From contig NZ_JAODUA010000001.1 in NCBI RefSeq assembly GCF_025399895.1, positions 620,001-684,000 of the forward strand: DNA of 64,000 bases. Reading direction: 5' to 3'. The DNA is from Streptomyces sp. ASQP_92. Lineage in GTDB: Bacteria; Actinomycetota; Actinomycetes; Streptomycetales; Streptomycetaceae. The notes below the pieces were generated by a model. That model searched no databases. It was given only the letters and a program-made list of their open reading frames with translations, and was not told where the DNA came from. Positions 19,666 through 28,406 of this stretch are shown here, in pieces. The translations under genes and the position numbers were made by a program. How positions within the stretch are numbered: position 1 is the stretch's first letter; the number at the start of each line of letters is the position of its first letter.

Positions 19666-20667
19666 TCACTTGGTGCCGAGCGCGGTCGTCAGGGCGGTCA
19701 GGTTGGACCGCATGACCGAGAAGTAGTCGGTGCCCCTGGACTGGTCGGTGATGCCTTCGAGGGGGTCGAGTACATCGGTCTTGAGCGAGGCGTCCGACGC
19801 CAGGGTCTTGGCGGTCTTGTCGCTGACCAGCGTCTCGTAGAAGACGGTCGTGACGCCGTCGGCCTTCGCCATCTTCTGGAGGTCCTTGATCCGGGCCGGG
19901 CTCGGCTCGGAGTCGGGGTCGAGGCCGTTGATGGCCTCCTCGGTCAGCCCGTAGCGCTCGGCGAGGTAGCCGAAGGCGGCGTGGGTGGTGATGAAGACCT
20001 TGGTCCGGGCCTTGCCGAGGGCGGCGGCGTACTCCTTGTCGAGGCCGTCCAGCTTGCCGACCAGGGTGTCGGTGTTCTTCTTGTAGTCGGCGGCGTGCGC
20101 CGGGTCGGCCTTCGCCAGGGCGGCGCCGATGCCCCGGGCGACCTCGGCGTACTTCACCGGGTCCAGCCAGATGTGCGGGTCGTCGCCGGACTCGGAGTGG
20201 CTGTGGCCGTGGTCGTCGCCGTGGTTGTCCTCGCCGGCGGCGTGGTCGTGCGCCGCGGCATGCCCGCCCACCTCGTTGCCGTGCTTCTCCATCGACGTGA
20301 GCGTCGAGGCGTCGACCTTCGTGGTGACCTCGGCCTGGCGGACCGCCGCGTCCACGGCGGGCTGGAGGCCCCGCAGGTAGACGACCGCGTCGGCGTCGTT
20401 GAGCTTGGCGGTCTGGCGGGCGCTGATCTCCAGGTCGTGCGGCTCGACGCCCGGCTTCGTCAGACCCGAGACCGACACATGGTCCCCGCCTATCTGCTCG
20501 GTGAGGAACTGCAGCGGATAGAACGACGCCACCACGTCCAGCCTGCCGTCCTTCCTGCCCTCGCCCGCCGCGCCGGAACCGCAGGCGGTCAGGGCGGTGA
20601 GGCCGAGCAGGGCGGCGCAGGAGAGGGCGGCCGCGGGTATGAGGCGTCGTACGTTCATGACATCCAT
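19666..20667 (-). CDS. znuA: Zinc ABC transporter substrate-binding lipoprotein ZnuA
   Basis: About 333 residues. The lipoprotein signal ends at the lipobox LTAC near residue 28, so it is tethered outside the membrane. It captures zinc for ZnuBC. A His/Asp-rich loop near 130-160 ([20 protein letters not shown]) is the mark of zinc-specific binding proteins. Zinc-site His residues also fall in EPHDLEIS and [10 protein letters not shown]. The start could be ATG 20667 or ATG 20658. It is the first gene of znuA-znuC-znuB-zur, with a Zur-box candidate just upstream. Confidence 0.93.
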   Translation of the reverse strand: MDVMNVRRLIPAAALSCAALLGLTALTACGSGAAGEGRKDGRLDVVASFYPLQFLTEQIGGDHVSVSGLTKPGVEPHDLEISARQTAKLNDADAVVYLRGLQPAVDAAVRQAEVTTKVDASTLTSMEKHGNEVGGHAAAHDHAAGEDNHGDDHGHSHSESGDDPHIWLDPVKYAEVARGIGAALAKADPAHAADYKKNTDTLVGKLDGLDKEYAAALGKARTKVFITTHAAFGYLAERYGLTEEAINGLDPDSEPSPARIKDLQKMAKADGVTTVFYETLVSDKTAKTLASDASLKTDVLDPLEGITDQSRGTDYFSVMRSNLTALTTALGTK

Positions 20668-20679
20668 TTTCAACAAAGA

Positions 20680-20694
20680 TGGAAACGGTTGTCA
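20680..20694 (-). promoter_or_regulatory. Candidate Zur box in the znuA promoter
   Basis: The 15-mer TGGAAACGGTTGTCA has the 7-1-7 dyad layout of actinobacterial Zur sites (recalled pattern near TGAAAAT-N-ATTTTCA). The arms match at five of seven positions. It lies 13 nt upstream of the znuA ATG and about 130 nt upstream of glyS, which is divergent. On the minus strand it includes TTGACA, usable as a -35 element, so bound Zur would block polymerase. Confidence 0.6.
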
Positions 20695-20822
20695 ATAATC
20701 AGTACGGGTGGCCCCCTGCACGGGCCCCGCGGGGCAACCGATTTGATAGAGGGGGTGCGGCCGCCGCTAATCTGAAGGCTTCGCCGTTCCCCGTTCACGT
20801 CGTCGTTAATGAAGAGAGCACC

Positions 20823-22205
20823 GTGGCCGCCGACAAGATCGACACCATCGTCAACCTGAGCAAGCGCCGTGGCTTCGTCTACCCGTGCAGCGAGATCTAC
20901 GGAGGCCAGAAGGCCGCCTGGGACTACGGGCCGCTGGGTGTCGAGCTGAAGGAGAACCTGAAGCGCCAGTGGTGGCGCTACATGGTCACCTCGCGCGAGG
21001 ACGTCGTCGGCATCGACTCGTCGGTGATCCTGGCCTCCGAGGTCTGGGAGGCCTCCGGTCACGTCGCGACCTTCACCGACCCGCTCACCGAGTGCACCTC
21101 CTGCCACAAGCGCTTCCGCGCGGACCACCTCGAAGAGGCCTACGAGGAGAAGCACGGCAAGGCCCCCGCGGGCGGCCTCGCCGACCTCAACTGCCCCAAC
21201 TGCGGCAACAAGGGCACCTTCACCGAGCCCAAGAGCTTCTCGGGCCTGCTCTCCACCCACCTCGGCCCCACCCAGGACACCGCCTCGGTCGCCTACCTGC
21301 GCCCCGAGACCGCCCAGGGCATCTTCACCAACTTCGGCCAGGTGCTCCAGGCTTCCCGCAAGAAGCCGCCGTTCGGCATCGCCCAGATGGGCAAGTCCTT
21401 CCGCAACGAGATCACGCCGGGCAACTTCATCTTCCGCACCCGCGAGTTCGAGCAGATGGAGATGGAGTTCTTCGTCAAGCCCGGCGAGGACGAGCAGTGG
21501 CAGGAATACTGGATGGAGCAGCGCTGGAACTGGTACACCGGCCTCGGCCTGCGTGAGGAGAACATGCGCTGGTACGAGCACCCGGCGGAGAAGCTCTCCC
21601 ACTACTCCAAGCGCACCGCCGACATCGAGTACCGCTTCAGCTTCGGCGGCAGCGAGTGGGGCGAGCTCGAAGGCGTCGCCAACCGCACCGACTACGACCT
21701 CACCGCCCACTCCAAGGCCTCCGGCCACGACCTGGCCTACTTCGACCAGGAGGCCGGCGAGCGCTGGACGCCGTACGTCATCGAGCCCGCCGCCGGTGTC
21801 GGCCGCGCCATGCTGGCGTTCCTGCTCGACGCGTACAGCGAGGACGAGGCGCCCAACGCCAAGGGCGTCATGGAGAAGCGCGCCGTCATGCGCCTCGACC
21901 CGCGCCTGGCGCCCGTGAAGGTCGCCGTGCTGCCGCTCTCCCGCAACCCGCAGCTCTCCCCGAAGGCCAAGGGCCTCGCGGCCGACCTGCGGCAGAACTG
22001 GAACATCGAGTTCGACGACGCGGGCGCGATCGGCCGCCGCTACCGTCGCCAGGACGAGATCGGCACGCCGTTCTGCGTCACCGTCGACTTCGACACCCTC
22101 GACGACAACGCGGTCACCGTGCGCGAGCGCGACACGATGGCCCAGGAGCGGGTTTCCCTGGACCAGATCCAGCAGTACCTCGGCAGCCGCCTCCTCGGCT
22201 GCTGA
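20823..22205 (+). CDS. glyS: Glycyl-tRNA synthetase (eukaryote-like dimeric type)
   Basis: 460 residues. It charges tRNA-Gly with glycine and ATP. This is the alpha2 class II enzyme typical of actinobacteria. Motif 2 region is [20 protein letters not shown], and motif 3 is [17 protein letters not shown] zinc-type insertion has CTSC and CPNCG near residues 95-130. The C-terminal anticodon-binding domain covers about 355-460. The frame is open further upstream, but the GTG at 20823 ([10 protein letters not shown]) follows a GAAGAGA site and gives the expected length. Confidence 0.97.
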   Translation: MAADKIDTIVNLSKRRGFVYPCSEIYGGQKAAWDYGPLGVELKENLKRQWWRYMVTSREDVVGIDSSVILASEVWEASGHVATFTDPLTECTSCHKRFRADHLEEAYEEKHGKAPAGGLADLNCPNCGNKGTFTEPKSFSGLLSTHLGPTQDTASVAYLRPETAQGIFTNFGQVLQASRKKPPFGIAQMGKSFRNEITPGNFIFRTREFEQMEMEFFVKPGEDEQWQEYWMEQRWNWYTGLGLREENMRWYEHPAEKLSHYSKRTADIEYRFSFGGSEWGELEGVANRTDYDLTAHSKASGHDLAYFDQEAGERWTPYVIEPAAGVGRAMLAFLLDAYSEDEAPNAKGVMEKRAVMRLDPRLAPVKVAVLPLSRNPQLSPKAKGLAADLRQNWNIEFDDAGAIGRRYRRQDEIGTPFCVTVDFDTLDDNAVTVRERDTMAQERVSLDQIQQYLGSRLLGC

Positions 22206-22209
22206 ACCC

Positions 22210-22248
22210 GGGCCGCACCCCGGGGGGTCTTCCCCTGGGGTGCGGCCC
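22210..22248 (+). terminator. Hairpin terminator after glyS
   Basis: Arms GGGCCGCACCCC (22210-22221) and GGGGTGCGGCCC (22237-22248) are perfectly complementary, with a partly paired inner GGGG/CCCC. It begins 5 nt after the glyS stop and has no T-run. Confidence 0.8.
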
Positions 22249-22304
22249 GTCCGGGGCTTCCCCCTGCGGGGGGCGAGCCCCAACTGCGTTGTCGGGCGCG
22301 GGTG

Positions 22305-22735
22305 GTGGACCCTGGTCGCGCAGTTCCTCGCGCCCCCAAATGCCCTCGGTGGGGTGCGGGCCGTGGTCGCTTTTCGCGCAGTTCCTCGCGCCCCCAATAC
22401 CCTCGGTCGTGTGCGGGCCGTGGTCGCTTCTCGCGCAGTTCCTCGCGCCCCCAAGCCCTCCGTCTGCGGACCGTGCCCGCTTCTCGCGCAGTTCCCCGCG
22501 CCCCTGGCAGTGCTGGTGCTGGCCTGCGTGGGGGCATTTCAGCCTGTCCGGCGTTTGAGGACGAGCGCCGTTCAGGCGCGATACGGGGTCTGGGGCGGAG
22601 CCCCAAGAGCCCCGGTTTCGGCTGCGGGCCGTGGTCGCGTCTCGCGCAGTTCCTCGCGCCCCTGGCAGTGCTGGTGCTGGCCTGCATGGAGGCATTTCAG
22701 CCTGTCCGGCGTTTGAGGACGAGCGGCAGGGGGGT
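22305..22735 (+). repeat. Elements A and B downstream of glyS
   Basis: The 565-nt gap holds several element A copies in the variant form GCAGTTCCTCGCGCCCCC (about 22317, 22375, 22434 and 22641) and one standard copy near 22487. Element B lies at about 22540-22605 and, truncated, at about 22697-22727. The T in place of C at the sixth core base is shared by most copies here, so the array probably spread locally. No gene is supported. Confidence 0.85.
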
Positions 22736-22770
22736 GGGGGCGGAGTCCACCGTGCGGGCGCGCACTCGGG

Positions 22771-23205
22771 TCAGGGCTTGCGTAGGGACACCACCGCGCA
22801 GGTCACCGCCATCGGCAGCTCCACCGCCACCGCCAGCGTCAGCGCCGTCGCGAGCTCCCCGCCGGGAGACGCCGTCGTCACGTCGAACCAGGCGTCCACC
22901 ACCAGGATCGCCGCGGTCGCCGCGGCGACCTGCGCGGCCCGCGGGTCGTTCCGCCCCAGCAGCACACCCGTACCGGTCAGACCCACCGCGAGCAGCGCGT
23001 CCAGACCCACCCACGCCGTCGACCAGTTGGACACCTCCGTGGTCGCCGGCAGCGTCTTGGCCAACACCACCATCCACGGCACCAGCGCCACCCCGGCGCC
23101 CGTGAGCACCGTCGCGAGACGCGGCCGGCGGCGCGCCCACGCCCAAGTACCCGCAACAGCACGGGAGTTACGGCGCGTACGGATCTGCGGGGCGACGAGA
23201 GTCAT
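22771..23205 (-). CDS. Hypothetical four-helix membrane protein
   Basis: 144 residues. After an Arg-rich N-terminus (RTRRNSRAVAGTWAWARRR) there are four likely membrane helices: LATVLTGAGVALVPWMVVLA, WVGLDALLAVGLTGTGVLLG, VAAATAAILVVDAWF, and ALTLAVAVELPMAVTCAVVS. No family was recognised. It is divergent from the histidine kinase at 23385 with a 179-nt gap, so the two may share regulation. The ATG at 23205 is chosen because the upstream part of the frame is low-complexity. Confidence 0.65.
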   Translation of the reverse strand: MTLVAPQIRTRRNSRAVAGTWAWARRRPRLATVLTGAGVALVPWMVVLAKTLPATTEVSNWSTAWVGLDALLAVGLTGTGVLLGRNDPRAAQVAAATAAILVVDAWFDVTTASPGGELATALTLAVAVELPMAVTCAVVSLRKP

Positions 23206-23384
23206 GGCGGCGGGCGCTCCTTCCGGCCCGGCGGTCCCTCCGCCCGAGCACAGCCCCAACACTCGCCCGCCGAGCCGCCCCGGTCAGTAGCGCGGCTGTC
23301 CGAACCCGGGGTGGTGCTGGCTATACCCCCGCCCGGGCAGCAGCATGATGGCAGCGCTCTGACCAGCCCAACTACGCTGTGCCC

Positions 23385-24632
23385 ATGGCAACTCCCGGCC
23401 CGCTGCGGCGCGCATACGACTGGACCGCGGCACACACGCCGTGGTCGGCGTGGGCCTGGCGCAACACCGCCCTCGTAGCGGCGTCCATACCGGTCGCGGT
23501 CCCCGCCGTCCTCGCGCTCACCTACACGGTCGCCGAGCCCGGGCACCTCTTCAAAGCACTCGGCTCCGTCCTCCTGCTGCGCCCCCTGCTCACCGCCCTG
23601 CAACGCGGCCGCCTGTGGTCACTGGCCGGACGGGACATCCCGAAGATCCACTGGCCCCACCCCTGGTACCACCCCCACGGCGTCATCCGCCGGCTGCGCG
23701 CCGAGTCGACCTGGCGCCAGTACGGCTACCACCTGCTCGTCTCCCCGCTCACGGCGCTCGGCGGCGCCCTCGTCACCCTCGGCTGGGTCACCGGAGCCGC
23801 CTTCGCGTCCGTCTTCACCTGGGTATGGGCGCTGCCCCTCAGACTCCGGCCCACCGGCTGGACCGAGGACTACGTCGCCTTCACCGTCCTCGGCGCCCTG
23901 CTCCTGATCGCCACGCCCTGGCTCGCCGCCCTCGTCGCCCGGCTCGACACCCACGCGGCGATCATCCTGCTCGGCCCCAACCGGGCCAAGGAACTCGAAC
24001 GCCGCGTCGAGGACCTCGCCGAGAGCCGCGCCGACATCCTCGACGCCGCCGACCTGGAACGCCGCCGCATCGAACGGGACCTGCACGACGGCGCCCAACA
24101 GCGCCTCGTCTCCCTCGCCATGAACCTCGGCATCGCCCGCGCCACCCTCACCGACCTGCCGCCCGAAGCCCGCGCCGTCATCGACGAAGCCCACCGCGAG
24201 GCCAAGGAAGCCATCGAGGAACTCAGCAACCTCGTACGAGGACTCCACCCGGCCGTCCTGGAGGACCGCGGCCTGGACGCCGCCATCTCCGGCATCGCCG
24301 CCCGCGCCACCTTCCCCGTCGAACTCACCGTGGACATGCCCCAACGCCCCACCCCCACGGTCGAGGCCGTCGCCTACTTCGTCGTGTCCGAAACCCTCGC
24401 CAACGTCGCCAAGCACGCCCGGGCGACCCGCTGTTCCGTCCAGGTCCGCCGCCGCGCCCAGCTCCTGACGATCACCGTCAGCGACAACGGCGTCGGCGGC
24501 GCCGACCCGGCGGGCGGCACCGGACTGCTGGGCCTGCGCAAGCGCGTAGGGTCGGTCGACGGAACCATCAGGATCAACAGCCCCCACGGGGGCCCGACCG
24601 TCATCACTGTGGAGCTGCCGTGCGGGCTGTGA
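23385..24632 (+). CDS. Two-component sensor histidine kinase
   Basis: About 415 residues. The N-terminal half has four to five membrane helices. The phospho-acceptor helix reads RRIERDLHDGAQQRLVSLAM, with His near residue 234. The ATPase domain has N-box ETLANVAKHAR, DNGVGGADP and GLLGLRKRVGSVDG. A GTG at 23379 would add two residues and neither start has a clear ribosome site. The response regulator gene overlaps its end by 13 nt, and a DUF4097 gene follows, so the three are one transcription unit. Confidence 0.92.
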   Translation: MATPGPLRRAYDWTAAHTPWSAWAWRNTALVAASIPVAVPAVLALTYTVAEPGHLFKALGSVLLLRPLLTALQRGRLWSLAGRDIPKIHWPHPWYHPHGVIRRLRAESTWRQYGYHLLVSPLTALGGALVTLGWVTGAAFASVFTWVWALPLRLRPTGWTEDYVAFTVLGALLLIATPWLAALVARLDTHAAIILLGPNRAKELERRVEDLAESRADILDAADLERRRIERDLHDGAQQRLVSLAMNLGIARATLTDLPPEARAVIDEAHREAKEAIEELSNLVRGLHPAVLEDRGLDAAISGIAARATFPVELTVDMPQRPTPTVEAVAYFVVSETLANVAKHARATRCSVQVRRRAQLLTITVSDNGVGGADPAGGTGLLGLRKRVGSVDGTIRINSPHGGPTVITVELPCGL

Positions 24633-25276
24633 TCGCCGAAGATTCCGTGCTGTTGCGCATCGGACTCGTCAAAGTCCTCGAAATGGCCGGGTTCGACGTC
24701 GCCGCCGAGGCCGGAGACGCCGACAGCCTGCTCAAGGCCGTCGAGGACCACCGCCCCACCCTCGCCCTCGTCGACGTCCGGATGCCCCCCGGCTTCACCG
24801 ACGAAGGCGTCCGCGCCGCCCTGATGATCCGTCAACAGTGGCCCGGTACAGCTGTGTTGCTGCTCTCCCAGTACGTGGAGGAACGGTACGCGGCCGACCT
24901 GCTGGCCACCCAGACCGGCGGCATCGGCTACCTCCTCAAGCAACGGGTCGCCGACGTCGAGGAGTTCATCGACGCCCTCAAGCGCGTCGCGGCCGGCGGC
25001 ACCGCACTCGACCCCCAGGTCGTCGCCCAACTGCTGCTCCGCCGCGGCGGCGGCCCCGACCCGCTGGAACGGCTCACCCCCCGCGAACGCGAAGTCCTCG
25101 CCCTGATGGCCGAGGGCCGCTCCAACGCCGGAATCGCCGCCGAACTCGTCGTCAGCGAAAGCGCGGTCGCCAAACACATCAACAACATCTTCGCCAAACT
25201 CGACCTGCCCGTCGCCGACGGCGACCACCGCCGCGTCCTCGCCGTCCTGCGCTTCCTGAACGGCGGACCGGCATGA
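24620..25276 (+). CDS. Two-component response regulator, NarL family
   Basis: 218 residues. The receiver has VIAEDSVLLR, phospho-acceptor Asp52 in LALVDVRMPP and Lys in YLLKQRV. The LuxR-type helix-turn-helix reads LTPREREVLALMAEGRSNAG and continues with SESAVAKHINNIF. The GTG start at 24620 lies inside the kinase gene, with GGAG six nt upstream. It closely resembles the response regulator at 50798-51451 in the same window, which suggests paralogy. Confidence 0.93.
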   Translation: MRAVIAEDSVLLRIGLVKVLEMAGFDVAAEAGDADSLLKAVEDHRPTLALVDVRMPPGFTDEGVRAALMIRQQWPGTAVLLLSQYVEERYAADLLATQTGGIGYLLKQRVADVEEFIDALKRVAAGGTALDPQVVAQLLLRRGGGPDPLERLTPREREVLALMAEGRSNAGIAAELVVSESAVAKHINNIFAKLDLPVADGDHRRVLAVLRFLNGGPA

Positions 25277-26154
25277 GCACCACCGAGCAGCACCAGACGC
25301 CCACCCGAGGGGCCGGCGCCCCACCGGCAGGAGCCTCAGCGACCGGCGACACCGCCACCGGCGGACGCCCGCGCCACCGCACCGCCTGGATCGTCGTCGC
25401 CTTCCTCGGCGCCCTGCTCGTCGTGGCACCCTCCCTCTACTGGACGCTCGCCGACTCCGTCAGCCAGACCGCCCGCTACGAAAGTCCCGACAACGGCCAC
25501 GCCCACCCCGTCTCCGCCGTCGAAGTGGACGCCGGGAGCGCACGGATCACCGTGAAGGCCAGCGCCGCCGACCACGTCACCCTCAACGGCAGACTCACCT
25601 GGGCGGTGAAACGGCCCAGCGTCGAACGCACCTGGGACGGCGACACCCTCAAGCTGCGCACCCGGTGCGTCGGCTTCGTGGACCAGGTCTTCGGCAACTG
25701 CCAGGTCGACCTCGACCTGGCCATCCCCGCGACGACCCGCCTCACGGTGCGCAGCGGCTCGGGCGAAACCGTGATCCGCGACCTGAGCGCGCCGGTCGAC
25801 ATCCGGAGCGGCTCCGGCTCCATCAAGCTGACAGGACTCGCGGGCACCGTCTCGGCCAAAACCGGCTCCGGAGAACTCCGGACATCCCAACTCACCTCCC
25901 CATACGTCACCTTGAACACCGGATCCGGATCCCTGGACGCCACCTTCTCGGCCGCGCCCCGCCAGGTGACGGCCCGCACCGGATCGGGCTCCGTCACGGT
26001 CACCGTGCCCGAAGGCACCCGCTACCGGGTGAGCGGCAGCTCGGGCTCGGGCAGCCGCGACATCCAGGACGAACTCCTCGACAACAACTCCGACCGGCTC
26101 CTGAAGCTCTCCACCGGCTCCGGCTCCGTGAACGTCGGCTACCCGGGCTTCTGA
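25273..26154 (+). CDS. DUF4097-type membrane-anchored beta-repeat protein
   Basis: 293 residues. One membrane helix lies near residues 37-58 (TAWIVVAFLGALLVVAPSLY), after a disordered cytoplasmic tail. The outside part is a right-handed beta structure with recurring Gly-Ser-Gly turns (VRSGSGETVI, IRSGSGSIKL, AKTGSGELRT, LNTGSGSLDA, ARTGSGSVTV), the DUF4097 pattern. Two Cys (LRTRCVGFV and FGNCQVD) may pair. It overlaps the response regulator stop by 4 nt, so it belongs to that signalling operon. DUF4097 proteins often sit with envelope-stress regulators, but its molecular role is unknown. Confidence 0.85.
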   Translation: MSTTEQHQTPTRGAGAPPAGASATGDTATGGRPRHRTAWIVVAFLGALLVVAPSLYWTLADSVSQTARYESPDNGHAHPVSAVEVDAGSARITVKASAADHVTLNGRLTWAVKRPSVERTWDGDTLKLRTRCVGFVDQVFGNCQVDLDLAIPATTRLTVRSGSGETVIRDLSAPVDIRSGSGSIKLTGLAGTVSAKTGSGELRTSQLTSPYVTLNTGSGSLDATFSAAPRQVTARTGSGSVTVTVPEGTRYRVSGSSGSGSRDIQDELLDNNSDRLLKLSTGSGSVNVGYPGF

Positions 26155-26173
26155 CCCGGCCCCCGAACCCCTC

Positions 26174-26767
26174 CTAGCGCTTCAGCCCGTTCAGCAACAG
26201 ATCCGCCACCGCGCCGAAATCGTCCCGGATCGACGGGCGCGACCACTCCGCCGCATACACCGGATCGTGGAAGCGGCCCGTCGCGTCGAACACCGCCCGC
26301 GCCGAGACGGCAGCCGTGTCCGGCACCGCGAACTCACCCCGCTCCACACCGACTTGAATGATCGCGGCGAGCTGACCCACCAGCTCCCCGATGTGCTCCT
26401 CCACGACCCGGCTGTTCTCCCGGAGCAGCACCTCATACGTCCGGAACAACTCCGGATCGTCGCCCGCCTTGGCCATCTTCGCCAGGAACAACTCGCTCAG
26501 CCACAGACGCAGCACAACGGCCGACTCCAGATCCCGGCGCGACGCGATGTCGCGCAGCAGATCCGTCGAACGGTTCAGCCACCGCTCGGTGACCGCCTCA
26601 CGCAGCGCCGCCTTCGTACGGAAATGGCGGTAGACACTGCCATGGCTCACCCCGAGCTGACGCGCGACATCGACGACCGTGGCCTTCGCCGGGCCGTGGC
26701 GGCGCAGCACCTCCTCGGTCGCGACGAGGATGCGCTCGGCGGTCAGTGGTTCCGTACTCATGGCCAT
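26174..26767 (-). CDS. TetR-family transcriptional regulator
   Basis: About 197 residues. The N-terminal helix-turn-helix spans about residues 10-58, with KATVVDVARQLGVSHGSVYRHF as the DNA-contact region. The C-terminal helices form the ligand pocket. The start is ATG 26767 or ATG 26761, and neither has a strong ribosome site. It lies 104 nt downstream of the aldo/keto reductase gene on the same strand. The gap between them holds a perfect 11-bp inverted repeat that could be its operator. It probably regulates itself and the reductase. Confidence 0.88.
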   Translation of the reverse strand: MAMSTEPLTAERILVATEEVLRRHGPAKATVVDVARQLGVSHGSVYRHFRTKAALREAVTERWLNRSTDLLRDIASRRDLESAVVLRLWLSELFLAKMAKAGDDPELFRTYEVLLRENSRVVEEHIGELVGQLAAIIQVGVERGEFAVPDTAAVSARAVFDATGRFHDPVYAAEWSRPSIRDDFGAVADLLLNGLKR

Positions 26768-26800
26768 GACGTTACCTGCCGCTCGAAAGGCCCCGCGGGG

Positions 26801-26836
26801 CCTGTGGACAACACCGGTGAACGGCTTGTCCACAGG
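26801..26836. promoter_or_regulatory. Inverted pair of TTGTCCACA sites upstream of TetR
   Basis: CCTGTGGACAA (26801-26811) and TTGTCCACAGG (26826-26836) are perfect inverted copies around a 14-nt centre that starts with the palindrome CACCGGTG. Each arm contains TTGTCCACA, which I recall as the preferred DnaA box of Streptomyces. It could be a DnaA-binding pair or simply a TetR operator that resembles one. It lies 34 nt upstream of the TetR start. Confidence 0.6.
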
Positions 26837-26871
26837 TCACCTCCGCGGGCCGGACACCGCGCTCGACGGGC

Positions 26872-27888
26872 TCACCGCTCACTGTCCAGATGGGCCATCT
26901 GAGCCTGCGGGTAGCGGTCGCCCGCGGCCGCGCCGGCCGGAACGGCCGCCTCGATCGCCGCGAGATCGGCCGCACCGAGCTCCACCTCCAGCGCGCCGAG
27001 CGCCTCCGCCAGCCGGTCCCGGCGACGCGCGCCCACCAGCGGCACGATGTCCGCGCCATGGCGCGGCCCCTGCGCCAGCACCCACGCGATGGCGGTCTGC
27101 GCCACCGAGACGCCCTTGTCCTCGGCGACCTTGCGCAGCGCCTCGACGAGATCGAGGTTGTGCTGGAGGTTCTCACCCTGGAAGCGCGGGCTCATCCCCC
27201 GGAAGTCGCCCGCCGCCAACTGCCTCTCGCGCGAGAAGTGCCCGCTGATCAGACCCCGCGAGAGCACCCCGTACGCGGTGACGCCGATGCCCAGCTCGCT
27301 CGCCGTCGGCAGGATCTCGTCCTCGATGCCGCGCGAGATCAGCGAATACTCGATCTGCAGATCGCAGATGGGTGCCACGGCGGCCGCCCGGCGCAGCGTG
27401 TCCGCCCCCACCTCGGACAGACCGATGTGGCGTACGTGACCGGCCTGGACCAGCTCGGCGATGGCGCCGACGGTCTCCTCGACGGGCACATCGGGGTCGA
27501 GCCGGGCGATCCGGTACACGTCGATGTGGTCGACACCGAGCCGCTGGAGCGAGTAGGCGGCGAAGTTCCGGACCGCGGCGGGCCGCCCGTCATACCCGGA
27601 CCAGCCGCCGTCCGGGTCCCGGAGGGCGCCGAACTTCACGCTGGTCAGCGCCCGTTCCCGGGCCGCGGCGGGGGCGGAGCGCAGCGCCTCGCCGATCAGC
27701 ATCTCGTTGTGGCCCATCGCGTAGAAGTCACCGGTGTCCAGCAGGGTCACGCCGGCGTCCAGTGCGGCATGGATGGTGGCGATCGACTCGTCCCGGTCGG
27801 CTTCGCCGTACAGCGCGGACATGCCCATGCAGCCGAGGCCGAGCGCGGAGGTGCGGGGGCCGGTGGCGCCGAGGGTGAGGGTGCGCAT
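26872..27888 (-). CDS. Aldo/keto reductase
   Basis: 338 residues, a cytoplasmic NADPH-dependent reductase of carbonyl compounds with an (alpha/beta)8 barrel. The catalytic residues are recognisable: Asp and Tyr in LLDTGDFYAMGHNE, and Lys in TSVKFGAL. The segment DIYRIARLDP-like (HIDVYRIARLDPDVPVEETV) is typical of the AKR13 (YakC-like) group. The start ATG 27888 has AAGGAG 6-7 nt upstream. A stack of TGACA half-sites begins 50 nt upstream. The natural substrate is not predictable. Confidence 0.92.
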   Translation of the reverse strand: MRTLTLGATGPRTSALGLGCMGMSALYGEADRDESIATIHAALDAGVTLLDTGDFYAMGHNEMLIGEALRSAPAAARERALTSVKFGALRDPDGGWSGYDGRPAAVRNFAAYSLQRLGVDHIDVYRIARLDPDVPVEETVGAIAELVQAGHVRHIGLSEVGADTLRRAAAVAPICDLQIEYSLISRGIEDEILPTASELGIGVTAYGVLSRGLISGHFSRERQLAAGDFRGMSPRFQGENLQHNLDLVEALRKVAEDKGVSVAQTAIAWVLAQGPRHGADIVPLVGARRRDRLAEALGALEVELGAADLAAIEAAVPAGAAAGDRYPQAQMAHLDSER

Positions 27889-27937
27889 GGGGGGCTCCTT
27901 GGGGGTGGGGAGTGGAGGGGGTGGTTCCTCTCCACCA

Positions 27938-27978
27938 TGACATGACAGGTGACAGATTTCAATATCTGTCACCTGTCA
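27938..27978. promoter_or_regulatory. Operator: stacked TGACA inverted repeat upstream of aldo/keto reductase
   Basis: TGACAGGTGACAGAT (27943-27957) and ATCTGTCACCTGTCA (27964-27978) form a perfect 15-bp inverted repeat with a 6-nt centre TTCAAT. Each arm holds two TGACA half-sites 7 nt apart, and a further TGACA lies at 27938. This geometry suggests two repressor dimers side by side. It overlaps the expected promoter of the reductase gene and faces the DUF6243 gene about 150 nt away. Confidence 0.75.
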
Positions 27979-28125
27979 CCTGATACCCGTCACCCCTGCT
28001 CTCACCCGCGCCTGCTCTCACCCGCGCTCCAACCCCACTCCGACCCCCGCCCTCACCCCCACCGCCGTCCCCCATCGGCAATAACTGGTACGCCCCACCC
28101 CCTCGCGCCCGGTACCGTCGCCCTC

Positions 28126-28314
28126 ATGGCTAAGAGTCGTAACAACCTGCTCGGTGTCGGTGGACAGCGCAAGAAGGTGTCCGGCAACGGAGACCAGGGC
28201 TCGGTCCAGGGGAGTGCGGCCGACCGGAAGGCGGCCGTGGACAAGAAGGAGGAGCTGCTGCGCAAGATGCGCGAGCGCGCCAACCCCGTGGTGACGGAGT
28301 CGAACGAGAGCTGA
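28126..28314 (+). CDS. DUF6243-like small basic protein
   Basis: 62 residues: MAKSRNNLLGVGGQRKKVSG followed by a charged helical region with many Lys, Glu and Arg. It is cytoplasmic with no cysteines. I recall this family (DUF6243) as a small conserved actinobacterial protein of unknown function. A strong bidirectional terminator follows 32 nt after the stop. The reductase lies divergently upstream. Confidence 0.8.
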   Translation: MAKSRNNLLGVGGQRKKVSGNGDQGSVQGSAADRKAAVDKKEELLRKMRERANPVVTESNES

Positions 28315-28346
28315 CCCGCAGCGCCCGGCGAGTGCGGGGCGCACAA

Positions 28347-28391
28347 CGGCGAAGGGCCCGGAACGTGACAGACGTTCCGGGCCCTTCGCCG
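28347..28391. terminator. Bidirectional hairpin terminator
   Basis: Two perfectly complementary 20-nt arms (28347-28366 and 28372-28391) with the loop GACAG. It sits between the convergent DUF6243 gene and the MFS gene, and can end transcription from both sides. Confidence 0.9.
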
Positions 28392-28406
28392 TCGGGGCGC
28401 ACCCGG

